The notes under the pieces were generated by a model, which was not told the origin of the DNA, ran no database searches, and saw only the letters and a list, made by a program, of their open reading frames with translations. This document shows, piece by piece, positions 1 through 9,220 of a stretch of 12,522 nucleotides of DNA. Position 1 is the first letter of the stretch; each line of letters opens with the position of its first letter. The stretch comes from Euperipatoides rowelli. Taxonomy: Eukaryota > Onychophora > Udeonychophora > Euonychophora > Peripatopsidae. Location: assembly GCA_003024985.2 (NCBI GenBank), contig PXIH01S0006781.1. One strand, 5' to 3'. Made by a program: the position numbers and the translations under genes.

Positions 1-958
1 AGTTAAAGAGTTAAAATAATCCTGGCCGTGAGAAATAAGAACATTACCTAAAAAAGTTGAATACCACTACTGGTTAGAAGCATAGTCATTACCATATGTT
101 TCCATACTGATTAATTTGCTATTGGATTGATTTGACTAGGTCTTCTCAGCTTAGCGCTGAATTGCGTTTTCGGTGAGAGGGTAAAAAATATATTAGAAAA
201 GAAGCTTGTTGTTTGCACATACTGTAGGTGCTTTGCTTCATGGAAATGGCTATTGGAAAATTCTGTAAAACATGGATGCACAAACTTGAGTGCAACATGC
301 AGAAAATTTTCACTGTGTATATTGATCGTATATACTGTAGCGAATTGATTTTTGTTATTTTTTTTTACTTTGTTACATTGATCCACTCATATAGGGGATA
401 AGCTGTATTGTGTTGGTGCATTGTTTACTTTCTTAATACGGCATTTGCTATCCTATAGTAAAAGTTGTGTTAACATAGATTGTAAACAAAGCGTGCAAAT
501 TAATGGTAATTTATTAATGCAGTTTTGTTATACATGTGTCTGCATTTCTTGTTATTTACAAACATGACACAAATATCTCAGGGTTTTACTCATTTAGAAT
601 GATCCCATCATTCCAGTGAATACATATTATCCTGAGGTTTATTTTATGTAACTGGACTGGCGAAGGCTAGTCCAAGGATTGTGCACCATACGCTGGTACA
701 TGAACATGGCATTGCTTAGTTTGAGGCTTTATAAAGTTAATTAATTTAGCCAAAGTAAAATTAATTTTTAAAGATGAGTTACAAAATGGTACGGAATGAT
801 TTGCTGTATTCCAATAACTAATTATTGAAGCAGATGGAAATGTTTATTATAAAATTTGTTATTTTTATTTGTAATTTTTATTTGTTACTTATTGTTCTTT
901 GTTGATTCATATATGTTGCAAATATATTTAAATAATTTTTATTCTATTAATTTTTTAG
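1..958 (+). other. GTF2H2: last intron of GTF2H2 (partial)
   Basis: This stretch is non-coding on both strands as far as I can see. It ends in a pyrimidine-rich acceptor (a T run followed by AG at 957-958) directly before the terminal GTF2H2 exon. No segment encodes the residues expected just upstream (the first cysteine pair of the zinc domain), so the preceding exon lies outside the window. A 91-codon minus-strand open frame at 111-386 shows no recognisable family and is probably chance. The intron holds two copies of the ATACTGTA word (around 220 and 333). Confidence 0.8.
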
Positions 959-1090
959 GTATACCAATGTGGAAAATGTACGAAATTATTTTGTTTAGAA
1001 TGCAATCTTTTCATTCATGAAACACTTCATACCTGTCCAGGTTGTACATGCCAGCCACCTTTACAGGATTATAATAATAGCAGTTCTTAA
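959..1090 (+). CDS. GTF2H2: TFIIH subunit p44 (GTF2H2), terminal exon, 3' partial gene
   Basis: The exon encodes 43 residues and a TAA stop. It starts VYQCGKCTKLFCLEC and continues through LHTCPGC, which matches the end of GTF2H2/p44 (Ssl1 in yeast), where the human protein has the same C-x2-C, F-C-x2-C, H-x5-LH and CPGC spacing. p44 is a core subunit of TFIIH. Its N-terminal von Willebrand-type domain stimulates the XPD helicase, and its C-terminal C4C4 RING-like zinc domain contacts p34 (GTF2H3); both serve transcription initiation and nucleotide excision repair in the nucleus. Six of the eight zinc ligands are visible (exon residues 4, 7, 12, 15, 26, 29); the first pair must be in the upstream exon. 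Phase appears to be 0 after the AG acceptor. The tail after CPGC (about 14 residues, with a run of N and S) differs from vertebrate tails. The family assignment is firm; the rest of the gene is not in the window. Confidence 0.94.
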   Translation, partial: VYQCGKCTKLFCLECNLFIHETLHTCPGCTCQPPLQDYNNSSS

Positions 1091-1285
1091 ACCTTCAACC
1101 ATTCATTTTTTCCCCCCCCATAGGTTATCAATCTACTGTAAATTATCAAGTGTTTTTTTAATGGAATCAAAGAAACGGTAATTATTAGTTTTGAATCTGC
1201 TATTGAATTGACAGTCTTTAAAGTGTCAACACAATTTAAACTGAAAATTATTATAAAATAAATCATTCTACTTTTTGAAGCAATC
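1091..1285 (+). other. GTF2H2: GTF2H2 3' untranslated region
   Basis: A/T-rich non-coding sequence follows the TAA. It includes a C8 tract at 1112-1119 and ends near the first AATAAA. The exact cleavage site cannot be read from sequence; a second AATAAA at 1728-1733 could give a longer transcript. Confidence 0.6.
1257..1262 (+). promoter_or_regulatory. polyadenylation signal AATAAA
   Basis: This is a canonical hexamer 167 bases after the GTF2H2 stop, the first on this strand. It is the likely 3'-end signal for that gene. The hexamer is common by chance in A/T-rich DNA, so support comes from its position. Confidence 0.55.
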
Positions 1286-1962
1286 TCAAACTTAATTTAA
1301 TCTGTCTAGTATGTAAATGTTCACCAATTCATATATACAACAAAAAATGAATTTTATATCTTCTATTTTAAATCAACAAACTTTAAATAATATTACATGT
1401 TAATATTTATAATATCTGTCGACAAAGTGAATACAAGTTTTTAACCTCCTAAATGCCCTATTTTTTTACTTTTAATGATTTAGTAATGTAAAAATTAAAT
1501 TGAAAACATTTCACTCAGATTGACATTTTATGGAGCAAAAAAGTGCAAACTTAAGCCTAATTATAAAGACATTCAACTAAACTGGTTCTAAAGAATGATG
1601 AGTGCATAAGTAAAAGTAATAACTCTAGGAAAAACAGTGTTTAGCATAATACTGTATAAAAATTTGTAAAAGCCATTTTAGATGTGGCGTATCGTAATCG
1701 TCAATTCAATATCTGCTTTGTGGAGAAAATAAAATTTTAAAGGAGCATCAAAAAAATGTATTTTATTAATTTTAAGCCCTTTATTTTGTTTTATTTACTA
1801 TTTATATACAGGATAAACTAATTGAAATGACAATTACCTGTATTTAGGATTTAATGTTTTTCATTTGTTTGTTTTTAATGTTTTTTTGTAATCACATAAC
1901 AGATTTAGCTAACATAACTACAACTAGCAGGTTTTGAAAACATAATATTGCTTTGTGGCATC
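1286..1962. other. intergenic, no gene seen
   Basis: A/T-rich sequence without coding signal on either strand. It contains a second AATAAA at 1728-1733 (a possible distal GTF2H2 poly(A) signal) and several T runs. Nothing else is supportable. Confidence 0.6.
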
Positions 1963-2215
1963 ATATGAAGGGGTGAGACTGATAGAAATCAAAGCCACAC
2001 TGTTAGCAAAAATATTTTGAATTAGTTCACCTACTTGTCACATGGAGGAGCTCATATCAAAATATTTTAAGATTCTGTCTAAAAATGGCAGAGCAGTTTG
2101 AAAAATTCAAAAAGCATTAACATGGTTTATAGCCTTTTTCTGAACTTTCAAATCACTCTTCTGAAATTTTTTTCATTTTGTGGGTTTAGATTATATTATT
2201 CTCACCTCTTCATAT
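1963..2215. repeat. possible short inverted-repeat element (MITE-like)
   Basis: ATATGAAGGGGTGAGA at 1963-1978 is repeated inverted at 2200-2215 with one mismatch (15 of 16). The 221 bases between hold no open frame. The layout resembles a miniature inverted-repeat transposable element of about 250 bp. I cannot define a clear target-site duplication, so the true ends may lie further out and the superfamily is unknown. Confidence 0.35.
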
Positions 2216-2610
2216 CACTAATTTTGTTTTGTTAAACAATGAAGGAAGGCAGAAAACACTATTGGTAGAATAATCCAGTATATGAATTTTCCACATAGCA
2301 AATTTTGACTTGACAATGACGATATACTGTAACTAACTAACTGCATTTCATCATTCTGACAGCAATTTGTTAGATTTTCAATGAAATTATTTTTAGTATT
2401 CTCATTTGCAAAATTTATCTATAATTGGGGGGGGGGGGGACATAGTAGGCCAAAGTCATTTTTTTTAATATTTTTGTTCCAAACTTCCACATTTGTAGGC
2501 TACAGTAACTAATTACAAATTAGCATCCAATATTTTATAAAATTAATTAGATGAGAATGATTAACAACCTTCCAAATGGTTACATAATAATGGCGTTTGC
2601 TCATATCAGA
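2216..2610. other. intergenic, with G13 tract
   Basis: No gene is seen. There is an uninterrupted run of 13 G at 2427-2439 in otherwise A/T-rich DNA, and an inverted ATACTGTA-type word (TACAGTA) at 2501-2507. Confidence 0.6.
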
Positions 2611-2668
2611 TAATTTTAACCGGCCCAAGGATTTGAGAGGTCCAGCAGCACTACTAGTACCAGGGCAA

Positions 2669-2703
2669 TGAATTATTAGTCTGGTTTCCAGACTAATAAT
2701 TCA
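2669..2703. repeat. perfect hairpin, 16-bp arms, 3-nt loop
   Basis: TGAATTATTAGTCTGG is followed by TTT and its exact inverted complement. It sits inside a locally G/C-richer patch (about 2620-2735) unlike its surroundings, which suggests a small repeat or transposon end. There is no coding frame through it. Confidence 0.6.
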
Positions 2704-3002
2704 CCACAATCACCCCAAACCTGGTCACCATATCTTAGGAAATTTTTTATTAATGTGTCTAATGGAGTATTTTTAAACTGATATTTAAAAAACTATTTGA
2801 CAGTTTTTTTTATTATTCTTATTTAAGATTAATAATATTTATTTATTTTATAATAATTTTTTTAATGATAAAGAACCTTGTTAAATCAGTCCAACTTTTT
2901 TTTCGTAATAACCAAAATCAATTAAAAGCAGAAAACAAAATTTTGCCGTTTTTATTTATTCGCTAACATTAATAACTTTTTTTTTTTTTTTTTGGCTGTC
3001 AA

Positions 3003-3774
3003 TAGGGTTGCCAACATTGCGAAGATGCAGACCCGGAGAAAATATTTTGATAAGCTTTTTTTTTTTTTTTGGTTGTAAGCAAAAATGTCAAAGGATCTAT
3101 ATAATCTATATTTTTCAGCGGGAACAAATAAACATTAAATCCAAAGTAAGGAATCGTGAGAATATGTATTACTGTAAATCCTTGTAAGAATCAAATACTT
3201 TTGTAATTTATAGTCACTATTGAAGCCAAAATTCAGTATCAAACAAATTACATTCAAATTGAAAAGATTTAACATCATTAAAAGTCAAAGTTTTTTCTTT
3301 AGTTCAACGAGAAAGATTCTTCTACTCATACAAATGATGCATAACAGTTTTCATTTTCCAAAATAATAAAAAATCATTGTTCTTTTTCATACAAATAATT
3401 TTTAAAAGTTGATATCTTTATCAAAATATATTAAGCAAATTTTTTAAACATTTTTTTACATAATTACCTACAAATAATTCATTTTCAACGGAGAGCTACA
3501 GTATATAAGCTTGTTATTAACGGTTGCGCGACTGCACGATTCAATGAATCTATATAATCTATATTTCTCATAAATATTTTAATAACTGCTAAATATTTTT
3601 TTATTACGCTGCGCAGAATTGTGCTACTAGCACAATTCTAAACAAAAGGTATAATGCATTCTATTATTAACTGGAAATCTCCAAACCCGGAGAATTTTCT
3701 TAAAAACCCGGAGCCCGGGGAATGATCGATAAACCAGAATTCTCCGGGTCAAAAGTATAGTGTTGGCAAGCCTA
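3003..3774. mobile_element. non-autonomous hAT-type DNA transposon
   Basis: The left end TAGGGTTGCCAACA (3003-3016) and the right end TGTTGGCAAGCCTA (3761-3774) are inverted repeats, matching at 13 of 14 positions. They start with the TAGGG / YARNG pattern typical of hAT elements. Flanking 8-mers GCTGTCAA (2995-3002) and GCCATCAA (3775-3782) match at 6 of 8, which fits a decayed 8-bp hAT target duplication. ACCCGGAGAA lies 28 bases inside the left end (3031-3040) and, inverted, 25 bases inside the right end (3740-3749). More copies lie at 3685-3694 and, partly, at 3706-3713. No transposase frame exists in the 772 bp, so movement would need an enzyme supplied elsewhere. An internal 11-bp hairpin is at 3615-3639. 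The superfamily is inferred from end sequence and duplication length. Confidence 0.75.
3095..3566. repeat. 19-bp exact direct repeat inside the hAT element
   Basis: ATCTATATAATCTATATTT occurs at 3095-3113 and identically at 3548-3566, both inside the hAT-type element. They are 453 bases apart in the same orientation. It may reflect an internal duplication or an older nested insertion. Confidence 0.65.
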
Positions 3775-3782
3775 GCCATCAA

Positions 3783-4630
3783 CTTTTGTCAATTCACCAT
3801 ATATTGGTACCATTTTAGCACACATGTCCATGAGGTTGGACAACATTGCTTTAAATCTTGTAAGAGCAATACTACTAAGCTCATGAAGTTGAATAGGGTT
3901 TTGCTTATTGCTACCTCTGGTGGATGATTTTCACAATCTGATCACATCTCTATGTTTGGTCATTTTGCTCCACTTTTAAATCATTCAGTAAAAATGAATC
4001 CTTAGAGAAGGGCAAGGTTTAATTAACAGCTTAACTTTATGCATAATGTGTTGTTTTTTTCAAGATCTTTTGCAGTAAATTTATTCTGATAGAAATTCTA
4101 TTTTTTTTTAAATAAAAATCTAATTTTTATCCAAAGTTTGCCTTTTATCTCCATTCAATGGGAATAATGAGTATAAATAACTTGTTAGATAATCATTAAA
4201 AAGTTTTTTTTTACATTTCAGCCGCAATAAAAATAATGTTCTGATTTGGAAATTGCATTAGTTATGATCTGTGGGATTCATTTGTCTTAAACTATTAAAT
4301 GTTCCCTCTTTAATAAAAATACTATAAACAGTATATACTGTATATTTATTTTGTGATGTATTATAAAATGTAATTTAAGTTTTATATAAATATTTTTTTA
4401 CAAATAAAAATGTTGTCTTTGTCAATATTGTTTGAAGATTAATATTAAATGTTTATATTGAATCATGAGCTACGTTCATAACAAGTTAACAGTATAGGTT
4501 ATATACTGTAAACTCAACTGTAGCCTATTTGGAAAGATAATATGTTACTGAATTATCAAAATAAGCATAACAAATTGTATATGTTAATGGCATGAACTGA
4601 AAGATGAATCAATCTTATGCTTGCAATAAA
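3783..4630. other. intergenic, no gene seen
   Basis: A/T-rich sequence with many short T and A runs and two ATACTGTA words (4336 and 4504). No open frame with a family signature and no RNA gene is visible. Confidence 0.55.
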
Positions 4631-4655
4631 TGTATTAGCAAAATGCCTTGATTTC

Positions 4656-4730
4656 TTTATTGATTTATACATTAAAATGATGGAGTATTTAGTAAGAAAA
4701 CAGAATTAAAGCTCTAGTGCTCCATTTATT
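4656..4730 (-). promoter_or_regulatory. two minus-strand AATAAA signals
   Basis: Hexamers at 4725-4730 and 4656-4661, read on the minus strand, lie downstream of the candidate exon ending at 4774. They are only meaningful if that exon is real. Confidence 0.25.
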
Positions 4731-4773
4731 AAAAATAAATGGCCAATTTACTATCTGCATCCTTCCAGACAGC

Positions 4774-4819
4774 TTAGACTTGAAAACTTCCATCAATCTC
4801 AACAGTGGCATTTAAAATT
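4774..4819 (-). CDS. candidate terminal exon, unknown protein
   Basis: On the minus strand a plausible acceptor (ACTTGGCTCATTCAG) precedes a short frame that reads ILNATVEIDGSFQV and then TAA. Minus-strand AATAAA hexamers follow 44 and 113 bases after the stop (4725-4730, 4656-4661), as expected for a 3' end. The frame can also be extended without an intron to about 4872. I recognise no family, and I could not find a compatible upstream exon. Chance is a real alternative in DNA of this composition. Confidence 0.25.
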
Positions 4820-4893
4820 CTGAATGAGCCAAGTAAATGAACTTTGGGACTTATTCCCCTGTCTTTCCCACTTCAAATTAATGATTGATAGCA

Positions 4894-4973
4894 TATTATT
4901 ATTATTGCATTTATTATTAATATATAAAAATATATACAATTAACACTATATATATATTATTATTATTATTATA
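4894..4973. repeat. ATT and TA microsatellite tracts
   Basis: An (ATT)4 tract at about 4894-4906 is followed by (TA)5 at 4947-4956, which runs directly into (TTA)5-like sequence to 4973. This is simple repeat with no gene. Confidence 0.8.
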
Positions 4974-5453
4974 CACAAAATAAATTTGCTCACTATTTAC
5001 GATCCTAGCCATAATGGATATGGCTCTTAATTACAATATTTATGATTCATTTAATTAATAGGGATAAAAGATGAATATAAAATCATAAAACTGTTCATCT
5101 TCTCGTATTTTGACTTAGTTAATAATGATGATTTAATAAAAGTTAGATAAAGTGGTCTCTCAACTAGATAAAAAAACAACATGGCAATTCTGAATCCTCC
5201 AGACTTATGGAAATTCAGTACACAGTTTAATTATCCAAGCAGAATCACTTGCCCGCATATAATTTCTGGTTACAGTCTACTAGTGACTATCATTAACGTT
5301 ATTCAAGTTGAAGTAACACACGTCGCAACTAGATATCAATTCCATCAGTTAAACTGTTACCACCAACACAATGTATTTAAGAGAAAACTATATCAAACAG
5401 TATTTATCGGTATTTAATTTTAAAAAAAATTCAAACTACTGTACATCTAATTT

Positions 5454-5514
5454 TTAAAATAAGTTACTATAGATTGAATAATGCGCTGGTGGTAATATGT
5501 CAATCCCAATGGCG
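5454..5514 (-). CDS. candidate terminal exon, unknown protein (weak)
   Basis: A long pyrimidine tract (a T12 run, then GTTATCCAG) on the minus strand precedes a frame reading AIGIDILPPAHYSIYSNLF and a TAA stop. The composition looks protein-like and the acceptor is strong. I recognise no family, and no AATAAA lies close behind. Its phase does not join to the candidate exon at 4774-4819. The overlapping plus-strand open frame (5181-5417) has no family signature either. Confidence 0.18.
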
Positions 5515-6589
5515 CTGGATAACAAAAAAAAAAAGGCTTAGACGAGCGTTAAGTGAAATCCATTGAAAGAAATGCTTTAATGGCTAACCCATTACCTACA
5601 ATAATCCAAACCACAGGGAATTATCTACACTACCAATGCACTTAAAATAATAGATAGAAAAACAATAAATCATTTAAAAAAATAAAGATATTTACAAAAT
5701 ATACATGTACAGTATTTAAAAAATAGCTGCAGTTTAAATCATTTCTCACTAATTTATATTTTTATCCTATGGCTGGAAAACAAATTGTGGTATATGTTGT
5801 TGTTTTTTTTAAAAAAAAACTGCAGAATTTATTAAAATAAAGTTCCCTGTAACAGCTGAAACCATACAAAAATGTACAAATTTTTCGAAGCAAAAGCATT
5901 GGACTTTTAATTATTTTCTAACTTAATTGATTTTTAAAAAAAAAAAAATTTAATGCTGCCTGGTAGAAAAATTGTAGTTCCTACCTGATCTTGCTTACTA
6001 TAATCTTAGGCACTGGTCAGATGGAACCATTTTTTTTTTTTTTTTCATTCAGAAATAGTAATTTTAAAAAATATTAGGTAAATTTGACAAGTTGAAGCCA
6101 TTGGGATGTTCTTTTGACAACTGAGCTGCTATATAACGATTCTATATTGGTAACAATCCTAGGGCTATTTTCTGGTTTAATGTTCTTGCACAAAATACTT
6201 TAGAATTGATTACCCATAATTACTAAAACCATTCAATATACTGTAAATATCTCAAACTGGTTCCTTAGATTTAATTGCTTTGGTAGTCAGAGAAATATGC
6301 CTTAAATAATCAATAACATCAACAAAGTTCTTCACTTCATAGAATCACCCTGATTTGTTGACTATCAGAAGCTATTCAAGAGGAAATGGGCTGGAGCCTT
6401 TTTTTTTTTTGAGGATAGAGAAGCGAAGTCTAAAAGAGATTTGAGAGGATGCAGTTGATAGATAATGATAGTGTGCAAATGGGTATTTAGAGGTAGTATG
6501 ATGGCAAAAAAATCAAGATGGAATAAGAGAGAGGCAATTGGCTAAGAAAAGTGCTGAGTATATTAAGTTGCTTTATAAAAAGGATAGAT
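5515..6589. other. intergenic, no gene seen
   Basis: A/T-rich sequence with long A and T tracts (for example T8A9 at about 5803-5819 and T runs near 6030 and 6400). From about 6410 it becomes purine-rich on the plus strand, probably older LINE sequence that leads into the fragment starting at 6590, but no residues can be assigned there. Confidence 0.5.
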
Positions 6590-7030
6590 TATAAAAAATG
6601 GGATAAGCAAGTAGATAAATTAAAGTAGGAGGGGGAGAAAAAGTTGGTTGAGGAGGTTAATAAAAAAAATATTTTAGAATTATATAAAAAATAAAAAATA
6701 TTAGGTAGAAGGTAATTTGTATGAGGATGATAGGGGAAGCGAGTTATAATTTCAAGCTAGAACAGAGAGACTTAAAACTAAGGTTAGAATGAAACATTTT
6801 AAGAACGATTTAAAATGTAGACTGTAAAGAGGAGGATGAGGATTTAGAACATACTGTATCTTATTAAACTGTCGGGTGTAGATGGGGGGGAAGAAGCACA
6901 ATCATTAAAGAGGGAGAATTAACTGGGATGGGATGAACGATAGAGGGTTTTAATAAATTGGTTGGGTTTTGAAGGAGGTGAGATGTTGGATTGGATGGAT
7001 AAAACGGTTGATGAAGTTGACTGTCTTTGC
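6590..7030 (+). mobile_element. decayed LINE fragment, C-terminal zinc-binding region
   Basis: Three shifted frames together give the C-terminal part of a non-LTR retrotransposon polyprotein. The first piece (6593 on) reads KKWDKQVDKLK, stop, then KKLVEEVNKKNILELYKK. The second (6711-6827) contains YEDDRGSEL, a stop, then FQARTERLKTKVRMKHF and LKCRL. The third (6829 on) reads EEDEDLEH. This order matches the family pattern W..EV, L.LY+, RGS.LLF+ARTG.L+, K C..C, E.EDLEHFL, a C-x2-C / H-x4-C type region after the reverse transcriptase. Later traces such as GFNKLVGF reach about 7030. At least two frameshifts and three stops make it dead. The element's clade cannot be fixed. The open frame on the other strand (6864-7181) is a shadow. 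Confidence 0.7.
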
Positions 7031-7815
7031 ACCAATACAGATGTTGACCAAATATAGGGATAGCAATTGATTCATATCCTATCATAAAAAATTTTGCCAA
7101 AAAAAAAACAACTTTATGGATGTTAAGATAATCATCAAATATCCTAAGTATATCACCTACATCATACCCACCCTCATACAATATGAAAGACTAGTTTAAG
7201 GTGCAGAATAGGTTCAAATGCACATTAATATATCTATTATACAAATTTTAAATAAAAAATGACATGCTTATTAGTTTTGTTATAAATTTAGAATGCTGAT
7301 TGTTTACTGCAATATTTATGGTTTTATAGATTGGACTAACATTTTTTAACCAGTTATTCATATCTGAACAATACATTTAGAATACATTAAAAATTTGTAT
7401 GTTTGTACTGGAATTATGCTATTAAAAATTAAAATTTGATCAGATTTATACATTTTGGAAACTTTATTAAAAAAAAACATAATTCCTAAAATAGTGTACC
7501 TAAAGTTCACAAATCTCTCTAAAATGTGTATAGAATAAAATTTAAAAAGTTCATTCGCTGTCACATAGTAACATGTATAAAGAAGTCTTAGCCCAAGGTT
7601 CGACAGATGACCATGTAACAAAAGGGATGAACCAAGCAACTCTCTACCCCAAATAAACTACCGAAAAGATACTCAAGTGGGGGAACTAGGCTAAATTTTC
7701 TCAAAAAGGACTTCTAGATGAGGGAGTTTAAAAAACCTCCATCCAGTAAACACTAATATAGAGCCAGAAATTGTAAATATGTTATATTATTTAAAGGTTA
7801 AAAAGTGGGTTATAA
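7031..7815. other. intergenic, no gene seen
   Basis: There are no convincing coding segments. A minus-strand open frame of 93 codons at 7358-7639 has no family signature. The right end (about 7640-7815) may be older sequence of the LINE that becomes recognisable at 7816, but I cannot assign residues. Confidence 0.45.
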
Positions 7816-8870
7816 ATGCAAGTCATTAAATCAAAAGGAAAAAGAATATTTGAAAAATGCATAAAAAATAATTGCCAAAAAGAATCAAGTGAATTAGTTA
7901 AATATAGATATTGGAATAATTGAAAACAAAAATATGTGTCAGTTTTAACATTTTAAACAGTCATTTTAATAATCAGATCTCCGATCATGGACGGAGAACT
8001 AATTAGTTATAATATCCCAGATAACGATAAGAAAATATTAGATTTACAAATGAGTTGAAGGTCATATCAATAGATACTGGGAAAATTCTGAATGCATGGA
8101 AGATTGGTATTAAGCCTAAGTATAAGAGAATAAAAAAAGTCTTACGTAATTGTTACTGAACAATAAGAATCTATCATTTATGGCTAAAATCGCATAGAAA
8201 ATAATTATGGAAATAACTTTTGGATGAGCATGGTGAAACAAATTTATCATTAAATATGACATTGAAGGTTTAGAAAAATCTTTTGTTAGTACTGTCGTGT
8301 TTGTGGATTTAACATGACTAAATATCATAGTCTCGAGCAAAAACTAATAATTTTTGAATTTCCAAGTTATTGTGGATTCAAAGTTGTTAACATGAGAGAA
8401 AAATAAAAACAAAATGGTACCATCACTAAACAGCTAATTAATATCTTGTAGAGGTTAGCCTTAGGGGCACCATTGTGAGATACAGTATATTCTACAATAT
8501 ATTTCTTGCTGACAAGCCTAAGCTTTCTGGGATAAGTAAACTAACATGCTGATGATATAAAAATCTATTCACACTTAAAAAAACATAGAAGATTGTATAA
8601 CATTTCAAAATAATATTGATTGATTTTTTAATTGTATTATAACTAACAAACTTATGAATATAGACAAAAACAGCAATTATGTAAATTGGTTTCAAAGAAA
8701 AAGATAATTTCAAATTTAAGATTAACAATATAGAAATAAAAAAAAAGTTGATTTTCGCAGATCTTGAGATTTTTATTTTCCTTTTTATCTACAGTATAAA
8801 TATATATTATATAAAACCAGTCCTGAGGAAAAGAATCCTGTATTTATTCCTATTCAACATGTAATTACCA
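7816..8870 (+). mobile_element. decayed LINE, linker plus reverse transcriptase
   Basis: Conserved blocks of a CR1/jockey-type non-LTR reverse transcriptase appear in the right order, in shifting frames. At 7816-7923 the linker reads IKSKGKRIFEKCIKN with LVKYRYWNN, matching the K+.R.L.+K.IKN ... YK+YRN pattern that precedes the polymerase. At 8091-8160 comes NAWKIGIKPKYKR, matching W K.A.I.PI.KKG. Next are LSFMAKIA-stop-KIIMEI (the laKI.EKII block) and FVSTVVFVDLT (the vvFlDL.KAFD block, carrying the first catalytic aspartate). At 8545-8556 comes HADD, the catalytic ADD block, followed by IKIYSHL. From 8582 it reads NIEDCITFQNNID and TNKLMNIDKNSN, and from 8709 KINNIEIKKKLIFADLEIFI. Many stops and frameshifts mean it is long inactive. 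Minus-strand open frames at 8116-8340 and 8492-8728 are shadows of it. Confidence 0.8.
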
Positions 8871-8959
8871 GTTGCAATACAAGCCAAAGAAATTATACTA
8901 AAGAGGAAAAAAAAATGAAATGATGTAAATAGAAATTATTCATTTTAATGTTAGTCAAA

Positions 8960-9220
8960 GTTTTAAATTATTTATTTTGTATCAGAAGAATTCCAGAGTT
9001 TAGCGATATGGATGATGTGAAATTTCAATTATACATTATTTTCTTGGGATGAAACTGTATTGAAATTTAGAATTTGTGTATAAGTATTATCAATATTTTG
9101 TAAAATATGTTTAATGTTTAATATTTTGGTATGACTATGTATAGAATTGTCTGTCCTGTAGAAAGCATTTAAACCATGGATTCCCCCTTGATTCAGAGTG
9201 CTCTTATTTAGAAAAATCAA
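8960..9220 (-). mobile_element. possible LINE tail fragment
   Basis: A 63-codon minus-strand frame (9220-9029) containing RTDNSIHSHTKILNIKHI is followed, past a stop, by HIAKLWNSSD (about 9008-8981). The arrangement resembles the C-terminus of many LINE polymerases, where an H-x-TR-type segment precedes a conserved iklWNsLP motif and then a FK..L tail. The match is short and degenerate, so a chance resemblance is possible. Orientation is the same as the LINE at 9616-10310, but that element already appears to end at 9616. Confidence 0.35.

Noticed and set aside
111-386. 91-codon minus-strand open frame in the GTF2H2 intron
   Set aside because: It has no family signature, no splice or polyadenylation context, and lies within an intron of a gene on the other strand.
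3003-3774. possible CRISPR-like or satellite array from repeated ACCCGGAGAA
   Set aside because: There are only four copies, unevenly spaced and in both orientations, which fits transposon subterminal repeats instead.
5181-5417. 78-codon plus-strand open frame
   Set aside because: The composition is unremarkable, there is no known domain, and there are no supporting splice sites or signals; a frame of this length is expected by chance.
6864-7181. 105-codon minus-strand open frame, the longest in the window
   Set aside because: It lies opposite the decayed LINE C-terminus, whose plus-strand motifs are recognisable, so it is a shadow frame.
7590-7606. GGTTCGA box-B-like word suggesting a tRNA or SINE
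   Set aside because: The following bases do not complete the box and no A box or cloverleaf could be built around it.
7358-7639. 93-codon minus-strand open frame
   Set aside because: Hydrophobic, low-complexity translation of A/T-rich DNA with no recognisable domain.
8116-8728. two minus-strand open frames of 74 and 78 codons
   Set aside because: They lie opposite recognisable reverse transcriptase blocks on the plus strand.
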